Under the pieces are notes generated by a model. It saw only the letters and a program-made list of their open reading frames with translations, did no database searches and had not been told where the DNA came from. Both the position numbers and the translations under genes were made by a program. A stretch of DNA of 15,195 bases from Candidatus Moraniibacteriota bacterium (GTDB lineage: Bacteria; Patescibacteriota; Minisyncoccia; Moranbacterales; UBA9337). The DNA is taken from NCBI GenBank assembly GCA_018400055.1, contig JAGYNK010000075.1, positions 1 through 15,195 on the forward strand. The letters run 5' to 3'. Positions 5,969 through 12,738 of this stretch are shown piece by piece (position 1 is the first letter of the stretch; every line of letters starts with the position of its first letter).

Positions 5969-7036
5969 ATGGATATTAAAAAAACATTAGCGGATTTTAA
6001 AAAGAAGATTGATCCGGAAATTGAAAAGCAATTGGATAGGGCTATAAAAGAAGCTGGCAAAAAAGACCATTTTGTGGCTAACTCCTTAAAATATGTGAAA
6101 AAAATAACATTAGCCGGCGGCAAAAGATTGCGGCCGGCTTTAATGTACTACGGATATTCGGCGGTAAACGGAAAAGAAAAAAATAAAATTATCAGAACTG
6201 CGGTAAGCGTGGAGTTAATTCACATTTTTTTATTAATCCACGATGACATTATTGACAAAGACAATAAGCGGCATAACACTGATACGATTAATTTCAGATA
6301 CCAAAAACTGGGTCGGAAACTTTTCCCCAAAGAAGACAGCGAACATTTTGGAAATTCCATGGGTATTATTGTCGGGGATATGGTAAGCGCTTTGGGCAAT
6401 CAAGTTATATTCAATTCGGAATTCAGACCGGAATTGGTTATGAACGCTCTTTCTAAACTTCAGTCGGTAGTATCTATGACGGTAGTTGGCGAAGCCCAAG
6501 ATTTATACATAGGATATAAAGGTCAGGCGTCCGAAAAAGAAATCCTGGAAATGTATAAAAATAAAACTGCCAAATATACCGTGGAAAGCCCGCTTCATTT
6601 AGGCGCGATTTTAGGCGGAGCCGATGATAAAACTTTAGAGAGCTTGAGCCGGCTTTCCATTCCCATCGGTATTGCTTTCCAAATCCAGGATGATATTTTG
6701 GGTGTGTTCGGTTCCGAGAAAAAAATTGGCAAGCCGGTAGGGTCGGATATTCAAGAAGGCAAGCAAACCATTTTGGTTTCCAAAGCAATGGAAAATTCCA
6801 AGCGCGCCCAAAAGAAATCCTTAAAAAATATTTTGGGTAAAGATGATTTGACAGTCCAAGACATTGATAATTTCCGCGTCATTATTAAGGAAACCGGATC
6901 TTTGGCTTACGCTCAAAATATGGCTCAGAAATTTATCTCTCAAGGCAAGCGAGAAATAGAAAAAGCAAAAATTTCCCAAGAAGCGAAAGATTTTTTGTTA
7001 AGCATAGCCGATTATATGGCAGAGAGGGAAGTATAA
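5969..7036 (+). CDS. trans-Polyprenyl diphosphate synthase (FPP/GGPP type)
   Basis: Head-to-tail prenyltransferase that condenses isopentenyl diphosphate with allylic diphosphates, giving the all-trans primer for the cis-prenyltransferase UppS encoded downstream. Family motifs are clear: GGKRLRP (50-56), the first Asp-rich motif DDIID (92-96), KTAKYTVESPL (199-209), the second Asp-rich motif QDDILG (240-245) and GKPVGSDIQEGKQT (254-267). The second motif ends in Gly rather than Asp, a common variant. The first motif has two residues between its Asp pairs, and Phe lies five residues upstream (F87), which by the usual chain-length rule suggests a short product of about C15-C20; this is inference. 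The length of 355 is normal. The gene has no Shine-Dalgarno, and the ATG is taken because MDIKKTLADF begins a typical N-terminal helix. Confidence 0.93.
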   Translation: MDIKKTLADFKKKIDPEIEKQLDRAIKEAGKKDHFVANSLKYVKKITLAGGKRLRPALMYYGYSAVNGKEKNKIIRTAVSVELIHIFLLIHDDIIDKDNKRHNTDTINFRYQKLGRKLFPKEDSEHFGNSMGIIVGDMVSALGNQVIFNSEFRPELVMNALSKLQSVVSMTVVGEAQDLYIGYKGQASEKEILEMYKNKTAKYTVESPLHLGAILGGADDKTLESLSRLSIPIGIAFQIQDDILGVFGSEKKIGKPVGSDIQEGKQTILVSKAMENSKRAQKKSLKNILGKDDLTVQDIDNFRVIIKETGSLAYAQNMAQKFISQGKREIEKAKISQEAKDFLLSIADYMAEREV

Positions 7037-7043
7037 GTAACTA

Positions 7044-7126
7044 ACAACCAACAACTAATAATTCATAGCTTGTAACCTATGGTTTAATATCTTTATTATT
7101 GTTTTTAGTCATTAGTTATGGGTTGT
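7044..7126. repeat. Imperfect inverted repeat in the gap before ispG
   Basis: The left arm 7044-7059 (ACAACC-AAC-AACTAAT) and right arm 7111-7126 (ATTAGTT-ATG-GGTTGT) are complementary except for three central positions. A smaller CATAG/CTATG stem (7064-7068, 7077-7081) is nested inside. The words (AACTAAT, TTAGTTAT) are of the same AT-rich type as in other gaps. The right arm ends 11 nt before the ispG start, so an effect on ispG mRNA is possible. Confidence 0.5.
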
Positions 7127-7137
7127 AAATTAATGTT

Positions 7138-8193
7138 ATGATCAAAAGAAAAAAAACCAGAAAAATTAAAGTCGGAAATGTTTATATAGGTGGCAACGCT
7201 CCCGTAGTCATCCAATCCATGTGCAACACTGACACACGCGATGTTAAAAAAACAGTGGCTCAAATTAAAAAGTTGGAAAAAGCGGGATGTGAAATTATTC
7301 GTTTGGCTGTTCCCGATATGCCGGCGGCCAAAGCTTTGGGAAAAATTAAAAAGCGGATAAATATTCCATTAGTAGCTGATATTCATTTTTCCGCGGAGCT
7401 GGCTATGGAAGCTATAAAGCAGGGAATAGATAAATTAAGAATAAATCCGGGCAATATTGGATCGGAAGAAAAGATAATCAAGCTTGTTAAAGAATGCAAA
7501 AAAAATAAAATTCCCATAAGAATAGGTGTGAACGCCGGCTCGCTGGAAAAAGAAGTTTTAAAAAAATACAAAGGAAAAGCTACCGCCAAAGGCATGGTGG
7601 AATCGGCTATGCGGCATATTAAAATTTTAGAGAAACATAATTTTAAAAACATTCTGATTTCATTGAAAGCTTCCGATATTGAAAGAACGGCGGAGGCATA
7701 CAGGATGCTTTCCCGAAAAGTGGATTATCCGTTGCATATCGGAGTAACGGAAGCCGGCACGGTTTTTCGCGGAACGGTAATGTCTTCCATTGGATTAGGT
7801 GTTTTGCTTTACGAGGGAATCGGAGATACTTTGCGAGTTTCCCTTACGGCTGACCCGGTGGAAGAAATAAAAGTCGGCTGGGAAATTTTAAAATCGCTGG
7901 GGTTGCGGAAAAGAGGAATTACTATCACCAGCTGTCCCACTTGCGGAAGAACGGAAATAGATCTGGTAAGTTTGGTAAAAAAAGTTGAAAGCCAGTTGCA
8001 ATTTATTGATAAAGATATGCATGTGGCGGTAATGGGCTGCGTAGTTAACGGTCCAGGTGAAGCGCGGGAAGCCGATTTAGCCATTATCGGAGGAAAGGGT
8101 GTGGGACTTATTACGAAAAAAGGTAAAATAATAAAAAAAGTCAGCGAGAAAAAATTATTGGAAGAATTTATAAAGGAGGTTAAAAAGTTTTAG
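7138..8193 (+). CDS. ispG: 4-Hydroxy-3-methylbut-2-en-1-yl diphosphate synthase IspG (GcpE)
   Basis: Iron-sulfur enzyme of the MEP isoprenoid pathway, converting MEcPP to HMBPP with reduced ferredoxin or flavodoxin as electron donor. The N-terminal TIM-barrel begins with VIQSMCNTDTRDV (24-36) and includes PLVADIHF (77-84) and LRINPGNIG (100-108). The C-terminal [4Fe-4S] domain has SCPTCGRTEIDL (265-276) and GCVVNGPGEAREADLA (300-315), giving cluster ligands C266, C269, C301 and E308. The length of 351 matches the two-domain bacterial form without the plant-type insert. It sits between the trans-prenyl synthase and uppS, so the region feeds C55 lipid-carrier synthesis. A TAAATT word (7126-7131) lies 6 nt before the ATG and no Shine-Dalgarno is seen, which would fit a leaderless transcript. 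Confidence 0.97.
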   Translation: MIKRKKTRKIKVGNVYIGGNAPVVIQSMCNTDTRDVKKTVAQIKKLEKAGCEIIRLAVPDMPAAKALGKIKKRINIPLVADIHFSAELAMEAIKQGIDKLRINPGNIGSEEKIIKLVKECKKNKIPIRIGVNAGSLEKEVLKKYKGKATAKGMVESAMRHIKILEKHNFKNILISLKASDIERTAEAYRMLSRKVDYPLHIGVTEAGTVFRGTVMSSIGLGVLLYEGIGDTLRVSLTADPVEEIKVGWEILKSLGLRKRGITITSCPTCGRTEIDLVSLVKKVESQLQFIDKDMHVAVMGCVVNGPGEAREADLAIIGGKGVGLITKKGKIIKKVSEKKLLEEFIKEVKKF

Positions 8194-8220
8194 TCTTACA
8201 TTCATAACTCATAGATCAAA

Positions 8221-8241
8221 ACTAAAAACTAAAAACTAAAA
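8221..8241 (+). repeat. Tandem repeat, three copies of ACTAAAA
   Basis: Three exact 7-bp units directly abut the AAAGGAGG ribosome binding site of the following small gene. It belongs to the class of short AT-rich iterated words that fill many gaps in the window. Confidence 0.8.
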
Positions 8242-8253
8242 AAGGAGGCGATT

Positions 8254-8505
8254 ATGTGTGAAGACATTTCTAGCGGAGGATTATTGCATATCGGCGAAGA
8301 ACTGGGACAAGGAAAGACAGTGATAAATATAGGCGGAGAAATAGTTATACTTGATTTAAGCGGATGTCATGAATTTGAAATAGAAGATGTGGTAAACTTT
8401 TGGGCTGAAAACCGCTGCAGTGCATCTTATCAACCCGCAACCTATAAGGGAATTCCTTTTGAAACTAATCCATTTTGCCTTAAAAGATGGAATAGGGAAG
8501 GTTAA
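8254..8505 (+). CDS. Hypothetical 83-residue Cys-containing protein
   Basis: I do not recognise this protein. It has one of the best ribosome binding sites in the window (AAAGGAGG, 8241-8248, 5 nt before the ATG), so it is probably real and well translated. The 83-residue product has an N-terminal half with short beta-like stretches (GKTVINIGGEIVILDLSG, 20-37), a helix-like EIEDVVNFWAENR (42-54), and a C-terminal part rich in aromatic residues, Pro and Gly. Four Cys (C2, C38, C55, C75) are scattered without a CxxC pair, so metal binding is possible but unproven. No signal peptide or membrane helix is seen. It lies between ispG and uppS with a hairpin just after it; gaps on both sides (60 and 174 nt) make functional linkage to isoprenoid synthesis uncertain. 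Confidence 0.7.
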   Translation: MCEDISSGGLLHIGEELGQGKTVINIGGEIVILDLSGCHEFEIEDVVNFWAENRCSASYQPATYKGIPFETNPFCLKRWNREG

Positions 8506-8521
8506 AGAAGATTAAAAAGAT

Positions 8522-8545
8522 GAGAGAGTGAAACTTCACTCTCTC
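8522..8545. terminator. 11-bp hairpin after the 83-residue gene, possible terminator
   Basis: GAGAGAGTGAA (8522-8532) pairs exactly with TTCACTCTCTC (8535-8545); a realistic fold is a 9-bp stem with loop AAACTT. On the + strand it is followed by TAAAATATT and lacks a U-tract, whereas on the - strand it is followed by ATCTTTTTAATC. It could protect the 3' end of the small mRNA or act as a weak terminator. Confidence 0.45.
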
Positions 8546-8669
8546 TAAAATATTGTAAATAAATATTTTTTAGTATAGAATGTAAACATTGTTTAATTTG
8601 AAATACATATGCTCCTTACGCTTAAATTCTCCGATAATTAAGCGGATGCAGAATAAGATAAATTTTATT

Positions 8670-8675
8670 TATAAT
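8670..8675 (+). promoter_or_regulatory. TATAAT directly upstream of uppS (possible leaderless promoter)
   Basis: A perfect -10 word lies only 4 nt before the uppS ATG, in a gap with no Shine-Dalgarno. Transcription would start at or within a few bases of the start codon. No clear -35 lies 17 nt upstream, and the sequence is AT-rich, so chance is quite possible. Confidence 0.3.
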
Positions 8676-8679
8676 AACT

Positions 8680-9396
8680 ATGGCAACTGAACAAGAAAAA
8701 AATATTCCCCGGCATGTTGTTATTATTCCCGATGGCAACCGGCGTTGGGCTCGCTCGCAGGGATTGGAACCATGGGAAGGACACGAAGAAGGCGCTAAAA
8801 ATCTGGAAAAAATAATTCAAAAAGCTTTTAACTTGGGAGTTAAATGTCTTTCTTTCTGGGGTTCTTCCTTGGATAATCTTACCAAGCGTCCTCTTAAAGA
8901 AAAAAGAGCTCTGCTGAATATTTTTGAAAGATATTTCACTAGGCTTATTGAAAATAAAGAAATTCACGAAAACGAAGCCAGAATAAATGTTATAGGCAAA
9001 TGGGAAGATCAATTTCCTCATTCCCTTAAAAAAATAATAAGAAAATGCATTGATGATACCAAAGATTACCGGAAATGTTTTCTTAATTTCTTTTTGGCTT
9101 ATAATGGCGATGATGAAATGGTGGAAGCGGTGAAAAAAATTGCCGAGAAATACAATTCAGCCAAAGAAGTAACAGCCCAGACCATCAAGGAAAATTTAAT
9201 GACTAAAGATTTGCCGCCGGTTGATTTGTTAATCCGCACCGGAGGAGAACCGCATTTGTCTGTCGGTTTTATGATGTGGGATATTGCCAACGCTCAGCTT
9301 TATTTTTCCCAGAAACTTTACCCGGATTTTAATCCGGACGATTTTGAAAAGGCAATAAGGGAATTCCAAAGAAGGGAAAGAAGAATGGGAAAATGA
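8680..9396 (+). CDS. uppS: Undecaprenyl diphosphate synthase-type cis-prenyltransferase
   Basis: Cytoplasmic, membrane-associated enzyme that extends an allylic primer with cis-isoprene units to make the C55-type lipid carrier for peptidoglycan precursors. Motifs are the active-site DGNRRWAR (18-25; D18 is the catalytic Asp), GHEEGAKNL (34-42), LIRTGGEPHLS (184-194), WDIANAQLYF (200-209) and DFEKAIREFQRRERRMG (221-237). Three points differ from E. coli UppS. DGNGRW is replaced by DGNRRW, as in archaeal and eukaryotic relatives. The FSSENWNRP loop is replaced by GSSLDNLTKRP, which is longer (61-71). The Arg of GGEHR that binds diphosphate is His here (H192). Length 238 is normal. A shifted chain length or substrate is possible. 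Confidence 0.93.
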   Translation: MATEQEKNIPRHVVIIPDGNRRWARSQGLEPWEGHEEGAKNLEKIIQKAFNLGVKCLSFWGSSLDNLTKRPLKEKRALLNIFERYFTRLIENKEIHENEARINVIGKWEDQFPHSLKKIIRKCIDDTKDYRKCFLNFFLAYNGDDEMVEAVKKIAEKYNSAKEVTAQTIKENLMTKDLPPVDLLIRTGGEPHLSVGFMMWDIANAQLYFSQKLYPDFNPDDFEKAIREFQRRERRMGK

Positions 9397-9491
9397 TTTT
9401 ATGTCATTCCCGACTTGATCGGGAATCTAGGATGAAATTACCAGCCTTAAAAAATACTCTGGATTCCCGCCTGCGCGGGAATGACATAAAA
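9397..9491. mobile_element. 95-bp palindromic element with GTCATTCCCG ends (REP/MITE-like)
   Basis: The outer arms 9397-9412 and 9476-9491 are exact 16-bp inverted repeats containing ATGTCATTCCCG. Each end also folds on itself: ATTCCCGA/TCGGGAAT (9406-9413, 9419-9426) and ATTCCCGC/GCGGGAAT (9463-9470, 9475-9482), so the whole can form a cloverleaf. No protein is encoded. It begins at the base after the uppS stop codon. This end sequence is a well-known type of dispersed non-autonomous bacterial palindrome. Partial copies occur at 13418-13432 and at the window end. Confidence 0.85.
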
Positions 9492-9558
9492 AAATAGAAG
9501 AAATAAAAATCTTAAATAACAAAGTATTTTAATATTAAAGTAATTAAAAAACAAAAAT

Positions 9559-9876
9559 ATGATTATAGAACTTAACGATCAAAACTTTGAAGCGGAAGTC
9601 TTAAAAAGCGACAAGCCGGTGCTGGTTGATTTTTGGGCGCCGTGGTGCGGACCTTGCCAAATGATGGGTCCGATTATTGAAGGCTTAACCGAAGAAATGG
9701 GGGATAAAATAAAAATAGGAAAGTTGAATGTTGAGGATAATAAAGAAACGGCTGTCAAATACGGAATTATGTCTATTCCGGCTCTCAAAATTTTTAAAAA
9801 TGGAGAAGTGGCGAAAGAATTTATCGGTGTTCAAAATAAAGATGTTTTGGCAGAAGCGTTAAAATCAATTTTATAA
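9559..9876 (+). CDS. trxA: Thioredoxin
   Basis: Cytosolic dithiol-disulfide oxidoreductase of 105 residues with the full thioredoxin fold. The active site WAPWCGPC is at 26-33 (C30 and C33), the buried Asp is D24 in VDFWA, and the cis-Pro is P74 in SIPALKIF. The cis-Pro loop is IPA instead of the more usual IPT. No signal peptide is present. It is followed after 45 nt by thioredoxin reductase, so it is the natural substrate of that enzyme and probably the electron donor for ribonucleotide reductase and peroxide or methionine-sulfoxide repair, as in other bacteria. The start has no Shine-Dalgarno; the ATG gives the normal family N-terminus (IIELND..F..EV). Confidence 0.97.
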   Translation: MIIELNDQNFEAEVLKSDKPVLVDFWAPWCGPCQMMGPIIEGLTEEMGDKIKIGKLNVEDNKETAVKYGIMSIPALKIFKNGEVAKEFIGVQNKDVLAEALKSIL

Positions 9877-9921
9877 TTTTCTTAACTCTTTCATAAAAAA
9901 AGGGGAGAGTGAAAAGAACTT

Positions 9922-10845
9922 ATGGAAAATAAAAACCAATTATACGATTTAATTATAATCGGCGCCGGTCCGGCGGGATTAGGCGCTTCTATTTACGCTT
10001 CCCGTTACAAATTAAAAAATATAGTCATTGGCAGTGAAATAGGAGGACAGGTAGTGGAAGCGGCGGAAATTGAAAACTATGCCGGATTCAATTCAATTTC
10101 CGGGAAGGATTTGATGCAAAAATTTCAGGAACAGACGGAAAAATTAGGAGCTAAAATTGTTCAAGCTGAAGCGGAAAATATTGAAAAGACGGATGAAGGA
10201 TTTGAAGTTTCTCTGGGAACGGGAGAAAAATATATTGCCCGAAGCGTTATTTTGGCCTTAGGAATGAATCCCAGGAAAATGAACATTCCCGGAGAAGATA
10301 AATTAATCGGAAAAGGAGTTTCCTTTTGCGCCACTTGCGACGCTATGTTTTTTACCGATAAAGACGTGGCGGTAATCGGCGGAGGGGATTCCGCGGCCAC
10401 CGCTTCCCTTCATTTATCCGATTTCGCCAATAAAATTTACTTAATCCACAGGGGAAATATTCGTTTTAAGCCGGCACTGATGGAGCAAATCAAAAAGAAC
10501 GAAAAAATTGAAATAATCAGCTCCCAGGGCATAAAAGAAATAAGAGGAGAACAAAAAGTGGAAAGTGTTGCTTACGAGAGTGAGGAGGGTGATAAAGAAG
10601 TTTCAGTTCAAGGAGTATTTGTGGAAATCGGTTCGGTCCCCAAAGTCGCCATCACGAAAGATTTGGGAGTGGAGGTAGACGAGCAAGAATATATAATTGT
10701 AAACCAAGCTCAAGAAACCAATGTGGAAAATGTTTATGCCGCCGGAGATGTTACCACCGGCTCCAATAAATTCCGCCAAATTATAACTGCGGTGGCTGAA
10801 GGAGCGGTAGCGGCTGGAAGTGTTTATAAAAAAATGAAACTATGA
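9922..10845 (+). CDS. trxB: Thioredoxin reductase
   Basis: FAD-containing homodimeric enzyme that passes electrons from NAD(P)H to thioredoxin. FAD-binding GAGPAG (14-19), redox-active CATCDA (C136, C139, with D140), nucleotide-binding GGGDSA (153-158) and FAD-binding AAGDVTTG (273-280) are all visible; length 307 is typical. Two NADPH-site features deviate: the 2'-phosphate-binding HRRxxxR pattern is HRGNIR (176-181), so one Arg is Gly, and GGGDSA is followed by ATASLHL rather than an EEA-type helix. NADH use or relaxed coenzyme choice is therefore possible. A purine-rich GGGGAG lies far upstream (about 14 nt) of the start. The stop overlaps the malic enzyme start by 4 nt (ATGA), so the two are translationally coupled. 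Confidence 0.96.
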   Translation: MENKNQLYDLIIIGAGPAGLGASIYASRYKLKNIVIGSEIGGQVVEAAEIENYAGFNSISGKDLMQKFQEQTEKLGAKIVQAEAENIEKTDEGFEVSLGTGEKYIARSVILALGMNPRKMNIPGEDKLIGKGVSFCATCDAMFFTDKDVAVIGGGDSAATASLHLSDFANKIYLIHRGNIRFKPALMEQIKKNEKIEIISSQGIKEIRGEQKVESVAYESEEGDKEVSVQGVFVEIGSVPKVAITKDLGVEVDEQEYIIVNQAQETNVENVYAAGDVTTGSNKFRQIITAVAEGAVAAGSVYKKMKL

Positions 10846-11966
10846 ATTCAATTCAGCTTTCCAAAAAGATAGGAGGGAAAATTGAAATAAGGGCAAAAAA
10901 AAGACTGACTAAAAAATCTCTCCCTGTTTTATATACGCCGGGAGTGGCGGATGTTTCCCGCAAAATTGCTAAAAATAAAAAACTTTCTTTTCAATATACC
11001 ATTAGAAAAAATGCCATAGCTATTATTTCCGACGGCTCGGCTGTTTTGGGCTTGGGAAATATAGGGCCGGAAGGAGCTTTACCCGTGATGGAAGGGAAAG
11101 CTCTTTTATTTAAGGAATTGGGAGGCGTGGACGCTTTTCCCATAGTTTTAAAAACTCAAGATGTCTTAGAAATCGTAAAAATAGTAGAAGCTCTTTCTCC
11201 TTCTTTTGGCGGAATAAATTTGGAGGATATTTCCGCTCCCAGATGTTTTGAAATAGAAAAACAGCTTAAAAGTCGGTTGGAAATTCCGGTTTTCCATGAT
11301 GACCAGCATGGTACGGCCATCGTTGTTCTAGCCGGACTGATTAATTCCTTAAAGGTTATAAAAAAAGATATTAAAGAGATTAAAATAGTCATCTCGGGTG
11401 CCGGAGCAGCCGGAATAGCTATTGCTAAACTGCTATTTAAATACGGAGCTAAAAATATTATAATGTCCGACAGCCGCGGAGTAATCCACAAGAAACGCCC
11501 GTCAGGTATGAATAAAGCCAAGGAAGAAATTTTATCCGTTACCAATCCTGAAAATATAAAAGGGACACTGAAGAAAGCTTTAAGAGGTGCGGACATTTTT
11601 ATCGGAGTTTCCGCGCCTAAACTTTTGGATAAGCATGACATCAGAAAAATGAATTTGGATCCTGTAGTTTTTTCTATGAGCAATCCCGTTCCGGAAATTA
11701 CGCCGGAAGAAGCGTATAAAGGAGGAGCGAAAATTATAGCGACGGGCAGTTCGGAGTATCCAAATCAAATAAATAATGCTCTGGTTTTTCCGGGAATATT
11801 TCGCGGTGCCTTAGATAATAGGATAGCGAATATAAGCGACGAACACAAAATAAAAGCGGCCAAATCATTGGCCGCCTTGATAAAAAAACCTATTTGTGGT
11901 AAAATAATACCAGCGGTAATGGATAGAAGAGCGGTAAAAGCCGTAGCGCGCGTATTTAAAATTTAA
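10842..11966 (+). CDS. Malic enzyme (oxaloacetate-decarboxylating malate dehydrogenase)
   Basis: Oxidatively decarboxylates malate to pyruvate and CO2, reducing NAD(P). Motifs are LYTPGVA with catalytic Y31, SDGSAVLGLGNIGP (63-76), EGKALLFK with catalytic K86, metal-binding NLEDISAP (126-133) and FHDDQHGTA (151-159), the Rossmann GAGAAG (187-192), SNPVPEI (280-286) and TGSSEYPNQINN (301-312). At 374 residues it is the short single-domain form without the phosphotransacetylase-like extension of MaeB. The acidic residue at the end of the second Rossmann strand (D210 in MSDSRG) does not settle NAD versus NADP. It overlaps trxB by 4 nt, making it the third gene of a trxA-trxB operon; supply of reducing power for thioredoxin reductase is a reasonable inference. 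Confidence 0.95.
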   Translation: MNSIQLSKKIGGKIEIRAKKRLTKKSLPVLYTPGVADVSRKIAKNKKLSFQYTIRKNAIAIISDGSAVLGLGNIGPEGALPVMEGKALLFKELGGVDAFPIVLKTQDVLEIVKIVEALSPSFGGINLEDISAPRCFEIEKQLKSRLEIPVFHDDQHGTAIVVLAGLINSLKVIKKDIKEIKIVISGAGAAGIAIAKLLFKYGAKNIIMSDSRGVIHKKRPSGMNKAKEEILSVTNPENIKGTLKKALRGADIFIGVSAPKLLDKHDIRKMNLDPVVFSMSNPVPEITPEEAYKGGAKIIATGSSEYPNQINNALVFPGIFRGALDNRIANISDEHKIKAAKSLAALIKKPICGKIIPAVMDRRAVKAVARVFKI

Positions 11967-12030
11967 TCTTTAAGAATTACTAATTCATTAACAATATATA
12001 CTTTGAATTACAAAATATCAATTCTCCCTT

Positions 12031-12178
12031 TGTCATTGCGCTTATCCGTCTTTGGAGGAAAGAATGAAGCGAGCTTTAGCGAGAGAAATGACGAAGCCAT
12101 CCCATTTTTACTGTAATTCTATCGAGATTGCTTCGTCGCTTGTCCGCCTGCGGGCGGACTACACTCCTCGCAATGACA
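12031..12178. mobile_element. 148-bp palindromic repeat with TGTCATTGCG ends
   Basis: The terminal inverted repeats TGTCATTGCG (12031-12040) and CGCAATGACA (12169-12178) are exact. Inside are a second exact pair, GACGAAGC (12090-12097) with GCTTCGTC (12130-12137), and a G/C-rich hairpin GTCCGCC-TGCG-GGCGGAC (12142-12159). The GC content is far above the surroundings. No ORF is present. This sequence type (CGAGATTGCTTCGTC...CCTCGCAATGACA) is a widespread non-autonomous dispersed repeat in bacteria. The rest of the 11967-12252 gap holds AT-rich words only. Confidence 0.85.
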
Positions 12179-12190
12179 GTGGCTTGCGTG

Positions 12191-12252
12191 TTTCGTAATT
12201 CACAAAAATTAGTATATTCGTACTTGATTCGTAATTATTAAAGGTAATCATT
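12191..12252. repeat. AT-rich repeat flank with TTCGTAATT words
   Basis: TTTCGTAATTCA (12191-12202) is shared with window position 30-41, at nearly the same distance from a CGCAATGACA end. ATTCGTAATTATT follows at about 12228-12240. This suggests that the mobile or duplicated unit extends beyond the inverted repeat. AAAGG at about 12240-12244, inside this stretch, serves as the ribosome binding site of the next gene. Confidence 0.5.
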
Positions 12253-12693
12253 ATGAAAATATACAAAGAAAGCATAGAATTTAAAAGCGATACCCAAATT
12301 GAATTTTTGGACATTACGGACAAAGTGGAAAGCATTGTTAAAAGCTCCGGGATTAAAGACGGTCAAGTTCTGGTTTATGCTCCGCATACCACTATGGGTA
12401 TAGCTGTTAACCACAACGAGCCTATGCTCATTCAAGATTTTATGCGGATTTTATATAAGATTATTCCGGTAGATGACCAATACGCGCATGATTTATTTGA
12501 ACTTCGCCGGAAGCAAGCGGCTGACGGAAGAAGCAATGGACATTCTCATTGCAAATCGCTTCTGGTCGGAACAAGTGAAACAATTCCTCTAGATAAAGGC
12601 AAACTAGCCATACGCGCAAGCCAAAGTATATTCGCCATTGAATTTGACGGAGCCAGAAAAAGAGATGTTATCGTGCAAGTCATGGGAGAATAA
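12253..12693 (+). CDS. YjbQ/UPF0047 family protein
   Basis: Single-domain protein of 146 residues from the widely conserved YjbQ family, which has a beta-barrel-like fold with a His-rich pocket. Family hallmarks are APHTTMGIAVNHNEP (43-57, with H45, T46, T47, N55, E56), D62 in the following helix, NGHSHCKSLLVGTSETIPLDKGKL (95-118, with H97 and H99) and the C-terminal strand RDVIVQVMG. Members are annotated as secondary thiamine-phosphate synthases because some complement thiE mutants, but the physiological reaction is not settled. No thiamine genes are nearby. The start is supported by AAAGG 8 nt upstream. It stands 45 nt before pcm and may be co-transcribed with it. Confidence 0.9.
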   Translation: MKIYKESIEFKSDTQIEFLDITDKVESIVKSSGIKDGQVLVYAPHTTMGIAVNHNEPMLIQDFMRILYKIIPVDDQYAHDLFELRRKQAADGRSNGHSHCKSLLVGTSETIPLDKGKLAIRASQSIFAIEFDGARKRDVIVQVMGE

Positions 12694-12738
12694 AGACATA
12701 AGACGTAGACATAGAATATAAGATGCGGAACGTAAGCT

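Noticed and set aside
11156..11683. A 175-codon minus-strand ORF inside the malic enzyme gene
   Set aside because: Antisense shadow of a strongly conserved gene; the composition is Ser/Ile/Phe-rich, as expected for such shadows.
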